Shown: one piece after another, positions 8,095-16,685 of the stretch
Layout: each line of letters opens with the position of its first letter
Position numbering within the stretch: position 1 is the first letter of the stretch
Assembly (NCBI GenBank): GCA_029820565.1
Contig: JALGUR010000019.1
Coordinates: 1-39,614, forward strand
DNA length: 39,614 nt
Origin: Candidatus Zipacnadia bacterium
GTDB lineage: Bacteria > Armatimonadota > Zipacnadia > Zipacnadales > Zipacnadaceae
Direction: 5' to 3'
Notes under the pieces: generated by a model
What the model saw: only the letters and a program-made list of their open reading frames with translations
Told to the model about the DNA's origin: nothing
Databases searched by the model: none
Program-made: the position numbers and the translations under genes

Positions 8095-8727
8095 ATGTCA
8101 CGACCAAGTAGAACACGACAATTCCGGCTGTTCCGACGGCTGCACCCGGGCCCAGCGTTGCTGCTGCTGGCCGCAGTGGGCACGGTAGTAGTTGGTGGAC
8201 TCAGCCAGCGCTGGGGGCCGGCGTGGTATCACCGGCTCATTTTCATCAGACCGACAGGTATTGTAGTGCACCACAGTGCCACGCCGCCGGTAGTAGCCGG
8301 GCGACGAGTGGATGCGGACTTTCTGGATGAAGTTCACGCCGCGAAGGGCTGGGGGATGAGATTCGGCGATCGGGTCTATCACATTGGTTATCATTATGTC
8401 ATATTGCCGGACGGGACCGTTCAGTCGGGGCGGCCCGACTGGATGCCGGGAGCCCACTGTGCCGGACACAACGATTACCTGGGTATATGTCTGGTGGGAG
8501 ACTTCAGTGAACACCACGGCCACTGTGCCCATCCGACGACCGCCCAACGGCAGGCGCTGGTCAAATTATTGCGCTCGCTGATACGCAAATACCGCTTGAA
8601 GTCTAAAGATATATATCGCCATTCTGACTTAGGAGCCACTCGCTGCCCCGGAGCCGGTGTCCCCTGGGATCAGATTATCAGTGAACTGGAAGCCGGGGAC
8701 AGGGCACTGGAACAACCCACAGACTGA
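8095..8727 (+). CDS. membrane-anchored N-acetylmuramoyl-L-alanine amidase (Amidase_2/PGRP fold)
   Basis: This is a 210-aa protein. Residues 20-36 are an uncleaved signal anchor after a very basic N-terminus. The amidase domain covers about residues 54-195. The zinc ligands fit T7-lysozyme/PGRP enzymes: His59 or His60 (IVVHHSA), His176 (YRHSDLG) and Cys184 (TRCPG). The conserved GYHYVILPDG and GICLVGDFS segments are present. It should cut the amide bond between MurNAc and the peptide stem in the periplasm, for peptidoglycan turnover or recycling. No good ribosome-binding site precedes ATG 8095, so the start is the least certain part. Confidence 0.85.
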   Translation: MSRPSRTRQFRLFRRLHPGPALLLLAAVGTVVVGGLSQRWGPAWYHRLIFIRPTGIVVHHSATPPVVAGRRVDADFLDEVHAAKGWGMRFGDRVYHIGYHYVILPDGTVQSGRPDWMPGAHCAGHNDYLGICLVGDFSEHHGHCAHPTTAQRQALVKLLRSLIRKYRLKSKDIYRHSDLGATRCPGAGVPWDQIISELEAGDRALEQPTD

Positions 8728-8740
8728 CACCTATGTATAC

Positions 8741-8790
8741 TGCCGTCGCTGCTGTTGTTGCTGTTTCTGCTGCCGTTCCCTGTCCGTTAC
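8741..8790. repeat. CTG/CCGTT-type low-complexity intergenic repeat
   Basis: A stretch made of GCTGCTGTTGTTGCTG-like and CCGTTCCCTGTCCGTTA words fills the gap between the convergent amidase and zinc-ribbon genes. The same vocabulary occurs in the larger array at 19450-19560. Confidence 0.45.
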
Positions 8791-9494
8791 TCCGGTATAA
8801 CCAAAATTCGATGACAACTTTCGCATTTTACCACTTCAGCGGTGCTTTCCAGCCGGGTGATGGAATTGCTGGGCACAGAGGTACGACAGCCGCTGCAAGC
8901 ACCATTGACCACGGCTACCACTGCCAGATTACTGCTTTTTTGGCAAATTCGCACATATTGTTGCAGTAGTGAGGCGGATATCTGGGGCAGCAGTTGCTCA
9001 CGACGTTGACGCAAGTCGTGAAGTTCATTAGTAAGATATTCAGTGCGAGTGCTATAGTGCTGTTGTATACGGCGGAGGTCGTCGCGGAGCTCCTCGACTT
9101 CGGCGCTTTGGGCGGTCGTTTGTTGCTGTTGGGCTTCTACCTCTTCCATAAGCCGCAGGATTTTCCCTTCCAAATCGTCTTTGCGCCGGTCCAGTTCAGC
9201 AATCTTCTGCGCCAGGGCCTGCAATTCTTTGGGGTCAGATACTTGCCCACCGTAGCACTGGTTCCACTTCACTTCGCGGTCGTTCTCAGTGCCTTGCAAC
9301 TCGAGTTCTTTGTCGTGCAATTCAGCCTTGGTGTTAGATAGATCTTGTTGCATCTGGGCGAGGCACTCTTCTTGTTGGGCCAACAGTTGTTCAGTCTGGC
9401 TGCCATCGTCCAGTTCATCCAGTTCGGTCTTATCGGCCTGAACTTGAGTATCTATCCGCTGGAGTTCATAAAGTAATGCCAATTGTTCGTTCAT
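8787..9494 (-). CDS. coiled-coil protein with C-terminal C4 zinc ribbon (zf-RING_7, COG1579 type)
   Basis: ATG 9494 follows AGGAGATCAA. Of 235 aa, residues about 5-190 are heptad-rich and strongly charged (ELQRIDTQVQADKTELDEL and later Glu/Gln/Arg-rich stretches), forming a long helical hairpin. The C-terminus carries a zinc ribbon, CSGCRTSVPS (Cys200, Cys203) and KCESCHRIL (Cys224, Cys227). This is the widespread COG1579 family, thought to be nucleic-acid associated but of unsettled function. It is divergently transcribed from the fmdB-type gene across a 140-base promoter region. Confidence 0.85.
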   Translation of the reverse strand: MNEQLALLYELQRIDTQVQADKTELDELDDGSQTEQLLAQQEECLAQMQQDLSNTKAELHDKELELQGTENDREVKWNQCYGGQVSDPKELQALAQKIAELDRRKDDLEGKILRLMEEVEAQQQQTTAQSAEVEELRDDLRRIQQHYSTRTEYLTNELHDLRQRREQLLPQISASLLQQYVRICQKSSNLAVVAVVNGACSGCRTSVPSNSITRLESTAEVVKCESCHRILVIPE

Positions 9495-9552
9495 TTGATC
9501 TCCTACCTGTTCATACTAATGCTTAACGAGTTGGCCCGGCATTTCATATCCG

Positions 9553-9581
9553 TTGACAGCGGGCCATATACTTGGTATAAT
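9553..9581 (+). promoter_or_regulatory. consensus sigma-70 promoter for the FmdB-type gene
   Basis: TTGACA at 9553-9558 and TATAAT at 9576-9581 are exact consensus boxes separated by exactly 17 bases. They lie about 55 bases before the ATG at 9635 and point towards it. This is the clearest housekeeping promoter in the window. Confidence 0.85.
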
Positions 9582-9634
9582 CATTATGTGATTGACCGTT
9601 CTGGCCAGACTCGTGAGTAAGGATTGATTAGACT

Positions 9635-9901
9635 ATGCCGATTTACGAGTACGAATGCGAGAAATGCGGATACCGATTTGAAGTTCGTCAAGACTTTGAT
9701 GACGAGCCGCTCACGGAATGCAGAAATGATGGCTGCGAGGGCCCCGCCCATCGCGTCTTCAGCCCTCCGACCATAATCTTTAAGGGCAGCGGTTTCTACA
9801 CCACTGACTACGGCCCCCGCAGCAGTTCAGGCCGCAAGGAATCTTCCGAGAAGTCTGACCGCTCCGACCAGGCAACCTCCGGATCAGATACCGACCAGTA
9901 G
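9635..9901 (+). CDS. FmdB family zinc-ribbon protein
   Basis: The 88-aa product begins MPIYEYECEKCGYRFEV, the defining start of the FmdB/CxxC_CxxC_SSSS family. Cys8 and Cys11 pair with Cys29 and Cys34 to make a zinc ribbon. The middle (FSPPTIIFKGSGFYTTDYG) is also diagnostic. The tail is Ser/Lys/Asp-rich and likely disordered. The family is common; some members are named as regulators of amidase or formamidase genes, but the function is not firmly established. A perfect sigma-70 promoter lies just upstream. Confidence 0.9.
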   Translation: MPIYEYECEKCGYRFEVRQDFDDEPLTECRNDGCEGPAHRVFSPPTIIFKGSGFYTTDYGPRSSSGRKESSEKSDRSDQATSGSDTDQ

Positions 9902-9982
9902 TATTTCGGCCAGCACAAGTTATTGCCCTGCTATCTGGCCGGGAGCCTTAGTGTTGGTAACCGTCGTCGGGTGTTGCCGTAA

Positions 9983-11920
9983 CTATTGTGCATCCAGCCA
10001 GATCGGGCTGGCCCACGCCACTTCCCCGTCACTCTGCACCACGCGCACGTAGTAGAAGCAGAATGGATGAGGGCAGAACTTTGTCGGCGGCAGCCATACC
10101 TCATCAAGCGGCGCGTCGTCCTGCCAGGATAGTTCGCCATCCAGACCCTGGCCTGAGTGCGTGTGAATTACTTGATTATTGCGAATGATGTCAATATGCT
10201 GGACAGGAGCCGTACCGTCAAATTTTATGTGCAGTTGCCGCTGATCGAGTAGGTCGGGATTCACGCCCACACTCAGCTCCGATCCCATAGGACTTCCGTT
10301 CAATTCATATCTGAGTATCATCCTTGGCCCCGTGGTGGCAATAACCCGCCGGTTCCACATAGCTTCCCAGATTGCTTCGCGCGTGAGATCAGGGGTTAGT
10401 ACGCCCATAAGCCCGGCTTTGTACTGGCAGGCTCCTTGCGGGAAATCGGTACCCGCATGGCCGACATGGTCGTCTCCCCCGGCTGTGAATCCCACTCGCC
10501 AGCCCATGGCTAAAGCGCGGCTAATATAGCCGACAGGGTTAGGGGGAACAGCGCCACACTCCGGTACCGGATTGCCATCCTCCTCGGAATTCTCGTAGCT
10601 GCCCCGAACCTGGAATATTTCGATTAAGCGTTCGTGTTCCGGGTCATGGTGCTTGAAGTCACAGAAATTCCCCGCATGACCGGTATGATGGGGGATAACG
10701 ATAGCGGTTTCGTCGCTAATGGCCTCAAAAAGATCGGGCGGCCTGGGGAACTCCCCCCAATCCGAGCGGTACATAGGACGGTAGTCTTCAAGGTAGTAGA
10801 CGTTACGGTCACCATCGCCATTGCGCCGCCATTTGGCCCATTCATATCCCAGAAAGGTGACAAATTCTCCGGGCTGATTCCACCGAGCCACTGCCTCACA
10901 AGTAGTTTCCCACATGGTATCCGAAGTTTCCCGGAGGTGGTCGTGGTCACCGGTGGCCGCAAAATCAAGGGCAGCTTCGTCCCGCATCTGGCGAAAGTAG
11001 TATTCTATGGTCCCGGTTCCATCCGACATCTCAGTGTGGCCATGTATCATTCCCCAATAGAGTTTATATTGGGGGGCCGTAGTGCAGATTGTCGGATTCG
11101 TGGTAGCCTCTTTACCTGTGGCGCGGTCTTTGACCGTAAGGCGAGCAATACCCTCTGCTATCGGTTCAACCTGCACACGCACGCAGGTTGATTCGGCGAC
11201 TGGCTCACAACTCCCCTGAAGTTGTTGGTCATTGAAGAGAATAGCCAGGTCCTGGAGCCGCTGGTGGGACAGATTGCTGAATTCATCTTCGGGCCGGACC
11301 ACCAGAGAGAATGGTTCGCCCGGGCTCACCTGCGACGACACATAGGCGCGCAGATGATCAATATCTGATCCCACAATATGCATGGTGCAGGCGCCGACTA
11401 TTTGGTGCTGGGTGGCCTCCGACCACACTTCTCCCAGAGGGTCCGCAGAGGGTGAATCACTGTCTGCTCGGTATAGCACAAAGAAGCTATTTAGCATACC
11501 AATACAGGTCGCCTCTATACCACCGCCGCCTGCGGAACGGTCTCCCACCGTTACCGTCAGGGCGCTTTCGGCCTCCAGTCCACTGTCAGGTGTGGTTATG
11601 AGAAAGGTTCCCTCATCCTCGGTCTTCTGGAGAGGCAGCGGCACTCCGTCCGCAGCCTGGGCGGTCACATAGCCATCGTGACCAGGACGGTCTACCTGAG
11701 GATTTCTGAAGCCTCCCTTATTATTCCGCCCTCCAAAAAGCTGTAGCCTGAGGGTGATGCCAGGGGCTATGTGCTCAGTCAAGCGAAAAGGCAACCTCCA
11801 CGTGGATTTCTCCCCGGCCAAGGCAACTGGTGGATCGCTATGCTCGATAGGTACGCTTTCAGGAATTCGTGTCGGCCGTTCCCAGCCAGGCATATACTCA
11901 ACTCTGGACACAGTGGTCAT
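9983..11920 (-). CDS. DUF3604 / PHP-domain protein (predicted metal-dependent hydrolase)
   Basis: The frame extends to a TTG at 11935, but ATG 11920, preceded by GGAAAGCAAGG, is preferred (645 aa). The first 280 residues look like beta-sandwich domains. The PHP-like catalytic region then starts with YWGMIHGHTEMSDGTGT and continues through FAATGDHDH, VIPHHTGHAG and FTAGGDDHVGHAG, which supply the clustered His/Asp metal ligands. After it comes a WNRRVIATTGPRMILRYELNG segment and a C-terminal beta domain. DUF3604 proteins belong to the PHP/amidohydrolase metalloenzyme group and are frequent in polysaccharide-degrading bacteria. No signal peptide is visible. The substrate is unknown. Confidence 0.85.
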   Translation of the reverse strand: MTTVSRVEYMPGWERPTRIPESVPIEHSDPPVALAGEKSTWRLPFRLTEHIAPGITLRLQLFGGRNNKGGFRNPQVDRPGHDGYVTAQAADGVPLPLQKTEDEGTFLITTPDSGLEAESALTVTVGDRSAGGGGIEATCIGMLNSFFVLYRADSDSPSADPLGEVWSEATQHQIVGACTMHIVGSDIDHLRAYVSSQVSPGEPFSLVVRPEDEFSNLSHQRLQDLAILFNDQQLQGSCEPVAESTCVRVQVEPIAEGIARLTVKDRATGKEATTNPTICTTAPQYKLYWGMIHGHTEMSDGTGTIEYYFRQMRDEAALDFAATGDHDHLRETSDTMWETTCEAVARWNQPGEFVTFLGYEWAKWRRNGDGDRNVYYLEDYRPMYRSDWGEFPRPPDLFEAISDETAIVIPHHTGHAGNFCDFKHHDPEHERLIEIFQVRGSYENSEEDGNPVPECGAVPPNPVGYISRALAMGWRVGFTAGGDDHVGHAGTDFPQGACQYKAGLMGVLTPDLTREAIWEAMWNRRVIATTGPRMILRYELNGSPMGSELSVGVNPDLLDQRQLHIKFDGTAPVQHIDIIRNNQVIHTHSGQGLDGELSWQDDAPLDEVWLPPTKFCPHPFCFYYVRVVQSDGEVAWASPIWLDAQ

Positions 11921-11969
11921 CCTTGCTTTCCACAAATAATCCCATGGTCTTAATTATACAACCTCTCGG

Positions 11970-12007
11970 GATAACAAAACAAGCCGAGACGGCGGTGGTC
12001 TCGGCTT
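11970..12007 (-). terminator. intrinsic terminator of the sigma/anti-sigma/repeat-protein operon
   Basis: AAGCCGAGAC (11981-11990) and GTCTCGGCTT (11998-12007) form a perfect 10-base stem with loop GGCGGTG. Read on the minus strand, the stem is followed by TTGTTTTGTTA, a U-rich tail. It lies about 40 bases beyond the stop of the repeat protein gene. Confidence 0.85.
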
Positions 12008-12046
12008 GAGCGCTATTAGCAGCAGGCTGCCGTAATGTTCGGCCCA

Positions 12047-12805
12047 TCATGGTGTCGTTGGCGCCGGCGTTGCGGGCTGAGCAACTGTTGCGTCGGACTC
12101 GGCAGCCGCCACCGGGGGCGGCTGGGTGAGTATGACTAACAGCTCGGGTAACAGTTGGGGATATTTGTTGATTATCATTGTGAATATCTTCCCCGCCAGG
12201 TCAGGATAATTCCGGGCCATAAATCTGGCCACATCAGCCAACAGTCCAGGGAAGGCGGCAATAACTTGATGCTGAAGGTCCTGGAGTACAGTAGGGAATT
12301 TCTCGTTAATGGTAGCAAGAACATCGCCGAGCAAGGTAGGGTACTTCTCTTGGATAAGTTGCGCAGTTCGTTGTTGGAGGTCTTCCCCCTCCGGCACCGC
12401 CTGCAAATCGGTGATAAGGTCGGGATAGTTTTCCCGAATCATCTCCACCACAGCGTTCTGCACAGCGGGTGTCTGGCTTAACTGCGAGTGAATTATGTTG
12501 GGTAGCCGCTGATATTTGGTCTTCACAAGGTGCCGCAAGTGAGGCATAATAGTGGCAAGGAACTCGGGACTATCCTCATCAACAAGAGCCAACATCTCCG
12601 TACCCAGCAACTTGTACTTGTTGGTCAACCAACGGCTAGCCCGGGTGCGTTGTTCAACAGTGGCATTATTCAACAGATCAAGCAGGATCTGGGCCTGAAT
12701 AGTCGATGGCAGAACTGATTTCTCCTCGGTTTCGGCTCCGGCACTTATGGGCACCCCTGCCCCGACTACCAGGATGACCATTGCCCACAGTAGTATCTTT
12801 CTCAT
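12047..12805 (-). CDS. exported protein with tandem 15-residue [KN]-[YF]-P-x-L-L repeats
   Basis: I do not recognise a family for this 252-aa protein. Residues 1-24 are a cleavable signal peptide (hydrophobic core, then SAGAETEE). Aromatic-Pro pairs occur at 155, 170, 185, 200 and 215, an exact 15-residue spacing. Units have the form EKYPTLLGDVLATIN, EKFPTVLQDLQHQVI, AAFPGLLADVARFMA. More distant copies occur at 127 (ENYPDLITDL) and perhaps 98 and 64. Each unit looks like a short helix capped by a Pro turn, suggesting a helical solenoid. The last 25 residues are Pro/Ala/Thr-rich. It lies 12 bases after the anti-sigma gene and ends at a strong terminator, so it probably belongs to that regulon. 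Confidence 0.75.
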   Translation of the reverse strand: MRKILLWAMVILVVGAGVPISAGAETEEKSVLPSTIQAQILLDLLNNATVEQRTRASRWLTNKYKLLGTEMLALVDEDSPEFLATIMPHLRHLVKTKYQRLPNIIHSQLSQTPAVQNAVVEMIRENYPDLITDLQAVPEGEDLQQRTAQLIQEKYPTLLGDVLATINEKFPTVLQDLQHQVIAAFPGLLADVARFMARNYPDLAGKIFTMIINKYPQLLPELLVILTQPPPVAAAESDATVAQPATPAPTTP

Positions 12806-12817
12806 GGGACGGTATTC

Positions 12818-13789
12818 CTATTCAGCCTTGGATTCTTCACTTGAGTCAGCAGCCGAAAGGGCTGGCGGGGCAACAGGAGTGGAAGTGACGACCCGTAACA
12901 AGGTCTCATCCGCGCCAATAACCGCCTCTTGCACATACTTGTCTACCAGAATATTGGCCACTACTCCACTGACCAATGCTCCAGTCAAGTCATTGTCTTC
13001 AGCGGCCAGCAAGTCTGTAGGGGCCTCAGCAGTAGGCGATTCGCGCGCCAAGTCAGTGTGTAGCGCGGCCTGAGTCACGCTTACTGGAATTTGTACCTGG
13101 GGCAAGGCTGCTACCTGCACCTTGCTGTCTATCCCGCCGGTGGGAGCAAGCACAACTACTGGCTTGGGTGCAGGCGGCGGCTGATCACTGCTCTCGGTCT
13201 CAGTCTCACCTTGCGATCTCGCCACAGGCTTTTGGGCCGCGCCAGGCCGTCCGCCAGTGGGTTCAGCTGATGCCGCAGCGCGGCGTGTGGGCCCTATCTG
13301 ACCCAAACGGCTGGCAGGAGCAATAGATGCCGGCGCTGGCGACAACGCAGGAGCACTCACTTCCGGCTCAGAAGGGGCCTTTGCTATCACCTCCGGCTGC
13401 GGGGAAGAAATCAGGCGAGGAGTTAATCGGTATGGATTGTACGGGGAAGTGACCACCATAGTCACTACAACAGCACAGGCCGCTACCGCGGCCAAAGCCA
13501 ACTTGCTCTGGTATTGAGTGGGGATCGACCAGCGCCAGCGTCGCGCCGGCTCTGACTTGGAGCGGGCCACGGCGCGCACGGCTGCCTTAATCCGGGAGGC
13601 TAATTGCTGCGGAGGAGTCGGAGTCTCCAGGCTGTGCAACCGGTCCAAGATATGCCGCGCCTGGGCCAGGGCCTCTCTGCATTCGTCACAGTCGGCGCCA
13701 TGCACCTTCATCTGCTCCGACCACTTACCCGGCAACGCTTCAGCCAAGTACAGTTGAATTCTTTCTCGGAATTGGCGACAGTTCATCAT
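12818..13789 (-). CDS. transmembrane anti-sigma factor with N-terminal zinc-finger (ZAS/zf-HC2) domain
   Basis: A GTG at 13810 extends the frame, but the tandem ATGs at 13789/13786 lie behind AAGGAGAACCAA, giving 323 aa. The N-terminal ZAS domain has Cys4 and HGADCDEC, supplying His30, Cys34 and Cys37 (HxxxCxxC). Residues about 97-114 form one membrane segment. The remaining 200 residues are Pro/Ala/Ser-rich and predicted to lie outside the cytoplasm, with a less biased C-terminal end. It should bind and hold the ECF sigma factor encoded 58 bases upstream until an envelope signal releases it. It has no recognisable sensor domain outside the membrane. Confidence 0.85.
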   Translation of the reverse strand: MMNCRQFRERIQLYLAEALPGKWSEQMKVHGADCDECREALAQARHILDRLHSLETPTPPQQLASRIKAAVRAVARSKSEPARRWRWSIPTQYQSKLALAAVAACAVVVTMVVTSPYNPYRLTPRLISSPQPEVIAKAPSEPEVSAPALSPAPASIAPASRLGQIGPTRRAAASAEPTGGRPGAAQKPVARSQGETETESSDQPPPAPKPVVVLAPTGGIDSKVQVAALPQVQIPVSVTQAALHTDLARESPTAEAPTDLLAAEDNDLTGALVSGVVANILVDKYVQEAVIGADETLLRVVTSTPVAPPALSAADSSEESKAE

Positions 13790-13847
13790 TTGGTTCTCCT
13801 TGCTCCCCACAACCTGCGCCTTAATCAGTTACTTCCCGAAGTCTCGT

Positions 13848-14510
13848 CTACAACTCTTGGGGCGATTGGGTACTCTCATGCATATAGCGCCGGAATTCGT
13901 CAGCAAAGGCATCCCGCGCTCGGGTCAGTCGCGACTTTAAGGTGCCCAACGGACAATTCAATAGGTCCGCGGCCTGTTGATACTCCATACCTTCCAAGTC
14001 AACCAAAACTAACGCCCCTCGAAGTTTAGGTTTGAGTCTCCCGATAATTTGATGGACAGCCCGTTGTGATTGCTTCTGCTGGGCTATCCGATAAGGTTCA
14101 TGACTTCTGTCGGCCACTTCTCGGCTGACTGTGCCCGACTCCGTTTGAACTGGCTCATCCAACGACAGTCCCTCTCTCTGCTGTCGCCGTTGCCTTTTGC
14201 GTAACTCGTTTATGGAAGTATTGACGGCAATTGTCAACAGCCACGTTCGGAAACTAGCCTCACCGCGATACTGAAACTCCTGCAGCGCCTGCCACGCCTG
14301 TACAAAGACATCCTGCGTGATATCCTCCGCCGCCTGGGCGCCACACATATGGTAGCTGATACTGTAGACTTGAGAATAATAATGATCTACTAATACATCA
14401 AAATCTTCAACAGCGCCTCGCTGTGCCGCTTCTATCGACTTCTGGCACTGCTGTGCCTCGGTCTTCTTACCCATCCCCCCGTTCTCATTTACAAACACTT
14501 CAGACCTCAT
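13848..14510 (-). CDS. ECF-type RNA polymerase sigma factor
   Basis: ATG 14510 follows AAGGGAACAATT, giving 220 aa; a TTG at 14531 is less likely. The region 2 helices cover about residues 36-105 (DFDVLVDHYYSQVYSISY, AEDITQDVFVQAWQAL, FRTWLLTIAVNTSINELRKRQ), including the -10 recognition segment. Region 4 is about residues 150-205, with EYQQAADLLNCPLGTLKSRLTRARDAF as the helix-turn-helix for the -35 box. There is no sigma 3 domain. Its own anti-sigma gene follows. It probably controls an envelope-response regulon, given the adjacent PBP genes. Confidence 0.9.
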   Translation of the reverse strand: MRSEVFVNENGGMGKKTEAQQCQKSIEAAQRGAVEDFDVLVDHYYSQVYSISYHMCGAQAAEDITQDVFVQAWQALQEFQYRGEASFRTWLLTIAVNTSINELRKRQRRQQREGLSLDEPVQTESGTVSREVADRSHEPYRIAQQKQSQRAVHQIIGRLKPKLRGALVLVDLEGMEYQQAADLLNCPLGTLKSRLTRARDAFADEFRRYMHESTQSPQEL

Positions 14511-14570
14511 AATTGTTCCCTTTTGCCGCAATCAAACGGGTTATCTCGCCGCCTTGGCCAATAATCACTC

Positions 14571-14598
14571 AGTATATTGAGCTATTGTTAACATCCAA
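14571..14598 (-). promoter_or_regulatory. candidate promoter of the ECF sigma gene
   Basis: On the minus strand, TTGGAT (14598-14593) and TATACT (14576-14571) are separated by 16 bases. The -10 box ends about 60 bases before ATG 14510. It resembles a sigma-70 promoter more than a typical ECF autoregulated promoter with an AAC-type -35. Confidence 0.45.
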
Positions 14599-14659
14599 CC
14601 TATAAGAGTTGATGGCAGGATAAGTATATTCACTACAAGCAGAAACTACAATGCCCCAC

Positions 14660-16612
14660 CTAATCAGAGGCTATGGCGGAGGCTTGTGGAGCCGGCACGG
14701 TCCCAGGGACTATTCCAAAGGCTGCCGCTAATAGGCGGTGGGCTATAGGGCCAGCGACCGTGCCACCGTAGCCGCCCTCAGCGACGAATACGATCACGGC
14801 GTAGCGAGGATTGTCTGCCGGCGCAAAGCAGGTAAACCAGGCGTGAGTGGGCTTGCCGGGAAAGTGTTGCGCCGAGCCAGTCTTAGCCGCCACTGGGATC
14901 CCCAGACCTTGCATAATTCGAGCCGTACCTTTAGGGCTGGTGACTGCCAGTCGCATTCCCCGCCTGACCTTTTCCAGAGTATCGGCAGAAATCTTGACCT
15001 TACGACTCTGAGATTCATTATACAGTTGGGTTCCCCAACCCAACCACTGGGGCCAGATGATTTTGCGAACTACCCGCGGTGTCACTAATTTGCCACCATT
15101 AGCTATGGCCGCAGTTACTACCGCCATCTGCAGAGGCGTAACCGTGAGATACCCCTGGCCGATGACCATATGAAGAGTGTTGCCCAGTAGCCACGGCTCC
15201 CGCAGCACCTCGCTCTTCCAGTCCTCATCGCGCACGGCGCCACTGCGCTCCCCAGGCAAATCTATGCCGCTGGGACTGCCCAAGCCAAAGCGCCGAGCGT
15301 AGTCAGCAATGATATCACTACTTAGGCCCGCCTTGCGCACCAGTTCATAAAAGTAGACATCACAGGACTGGGCAATGCCCTGCCAGAAGTTCATATAACC
15401 GTGACCCTCGCGCTGCCAGCATCGGAAGGGCTGGTGATCACGCCCCTCGTGGATAACGCCGGTACACCGGAAACTGCGCGACACATCTATATTGGTCTCT
15501 TCCAGCGCTGCAGCAGCCGAAATTATCTTGAAAATCGAACCGGGCGGATATTCGCCGGCAATGGCCTTGTTCAATAGCGGGTACCGCGGGTCCTTGGATA
15601 GTCGCCGCCATTCTTTCTCGGAGAAGCCCCTGACCCAGACATTGGGGTCAAAACTGGGCTTGCTGGCCAGCACTAATACTTCACCGCTGCGCACATCCAG
15701 CATTACCACTGCCCCGCTGCGACGGCTGCCGGCTATGGTCTGCTCTAAAGCCTCTTCAGCAATCTTCTGCAAGCGCGCATCAATAGTCAGGTACACCGAG
15801 GCCCCGGGCACCGGCTCCCGCTGGTCCAGCAGACCAATAGGGTTGCCGGAAACATCTACTTCATACAATCGGTAACCCCGGCGACCCTGAAGCATGGGTA
15901 TCGCTGGCGAAGTATGTTGGTAGACATCATAGGTGGCCTCGACTCCGTCCTGGCCAAATATGGAGTTCGGAGTATAGATAGGCTCTTTAGCGGCCACCGC
16001 TCCCGTTAGGGAGGATTGCGCCAGACCAGTGGCACGCGGATAAGTGAGATCCTTCACCTGGGCATATTGCTCGGCAGTAATGGCCCGAGCGTAACCCAGC
16101 GCATGGGCCGCCAAAGAGCCGTACGGGTAATGGCGTTGAACCTGCTGATCAATAACCACCCCCGGCATCTCCAACTGGCGAGACTCAATAGGGGCTACCA
16201 CCGCCAGCGGGACGTCTTCCCCTATATCCTTGAGTGCCACCGCATCTACGGTACTTTGGGACTTTATCTGCTCTATCTGCTCCCTGATCTGGCTGGTGGA
16301 AACCCCGAGAATGCTGGCCAATTGACTGATAATACGGTCTGCTTCGGCCCGATCCGTGGGGAAGTCGCACGGCACTATATTAACATTCCAAACTGGGCTG
16401 TTCTCCGCCAGAATTGTTCCATTGCGGTCAAAGATCAGCCCCCGAGGAGCAGGCTGAAATGCCTTTTGAGTCCGATTGCCCACTGCTTGTTGAGCGTATT
16501 TGGTCCAGTTGGTCAACTGCAACATCCACAGCCGTCCCAGCAGCACCAGGAACGCAACTGCAATCAAGCAGGCCATAACACGGAGGCGGATTATAAAGAC
16601 TGAATCTGCCAT
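14660..16612 (-). CDS. mrdA: penicillin-binding protein 2 (peptidoglycan D,D-transpeptidase, MrdA type)
   Basis: This 650-aa class B PBP has a membrane anchor at residues 7-32. The PBP dimerisation region has APRGLIFDRNGTILAEN at 55-71, and the transpeptidase domain runs from about 270 to 635. Active-site motifs are Ser359-I-F-Lys362 (PPGSIFK), Ser416-Cys-Asp as the SxN-type motif, and Lys577-Thr-Gly (AAKTGSAQ). A loop of about 20 residues near 200-220 (SLTGAVAAKEPIYTPNSIFG) precedes GQDGVEATYD and is longer than in textbook MrdA. It cross-links peptidoglycan during cell elongation. No mreC, mreD or rodA gene is adjacent; the PBP1A gene lies just upstream. Confidence 0.9.
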   Translation of the reverse strand: MADSVFIIRLRVMACLIAVAFLVLLGRLWMLQLTNWTKYAQQAVGNRTQKAFQPAPRGLIFDRNGTILAENSPVWNVNIVPCDFPTDRAEADRIISQLASILGVSTSQIREQIEQIKSQSTVDAVALKDIGEDVPLAVVAPIESRQLEMPGVVIDQQVQRHYPYGSLAAHALGYARAITAEQYAQVKDLTYPRATGLAQSSLTGAVAAKEPIYTPNSIFGQDGVEATYDVYQHTSPAIPMLQGRRGYRLYEVDVSGNPIGLLDQREPVPGASVYLTIDARLQKIAEEALEQTIAGSRRSGAVVMLDVRSGEVLVLASKPSFDPNVWVRGFSEKEWRRLSKDPRYPLLNKAIAGEYPPGSIFKIISAAAALEETNIDVSRSFRCTGVIHEGRDHQPFRCWQREGHGYMNFWQGIAQSCDVYFYELVRKAGLSSDIIADYARRFGLGSPSGIDLPGERSGAVRDEDWKSEVLREPWLLGNTLHMVIGQGYLTVTPLQMAVVTAAIANGGKLVTPRVVRKIIWPQWLGWGTQLYNESQSRKVKISADTLEKVRRGMRLAVTSPKGTARIMQGLGIPVAAKTGSAQHFPGKPTHAWFTCFAPADNPRYAVIVFVAEGGYGGTVAGPIAHRLLAAAFGIVPGTVPAPQASAIASD

Positions 16613-16685
16613 AGTGACACTAATATGAACTGTAGCCGGGCGGTTCTCGCTCCGCTTTCTATCGGGCCAGGCCTCATCTATTCAC

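Noticed and set aside
7982-8188. Short plus-strand frame before the amidase
   Set aside because: It overlaps the amidase start in another frame, lacks a ribosome site and ends in a Cys/Trp-rich nonsense tail.
10634-11191. Plus-strand 185-aa open frame
   Set aside because: It is a shadow of the DUF3604 gene, whose metal-site motifs are in the other strand.
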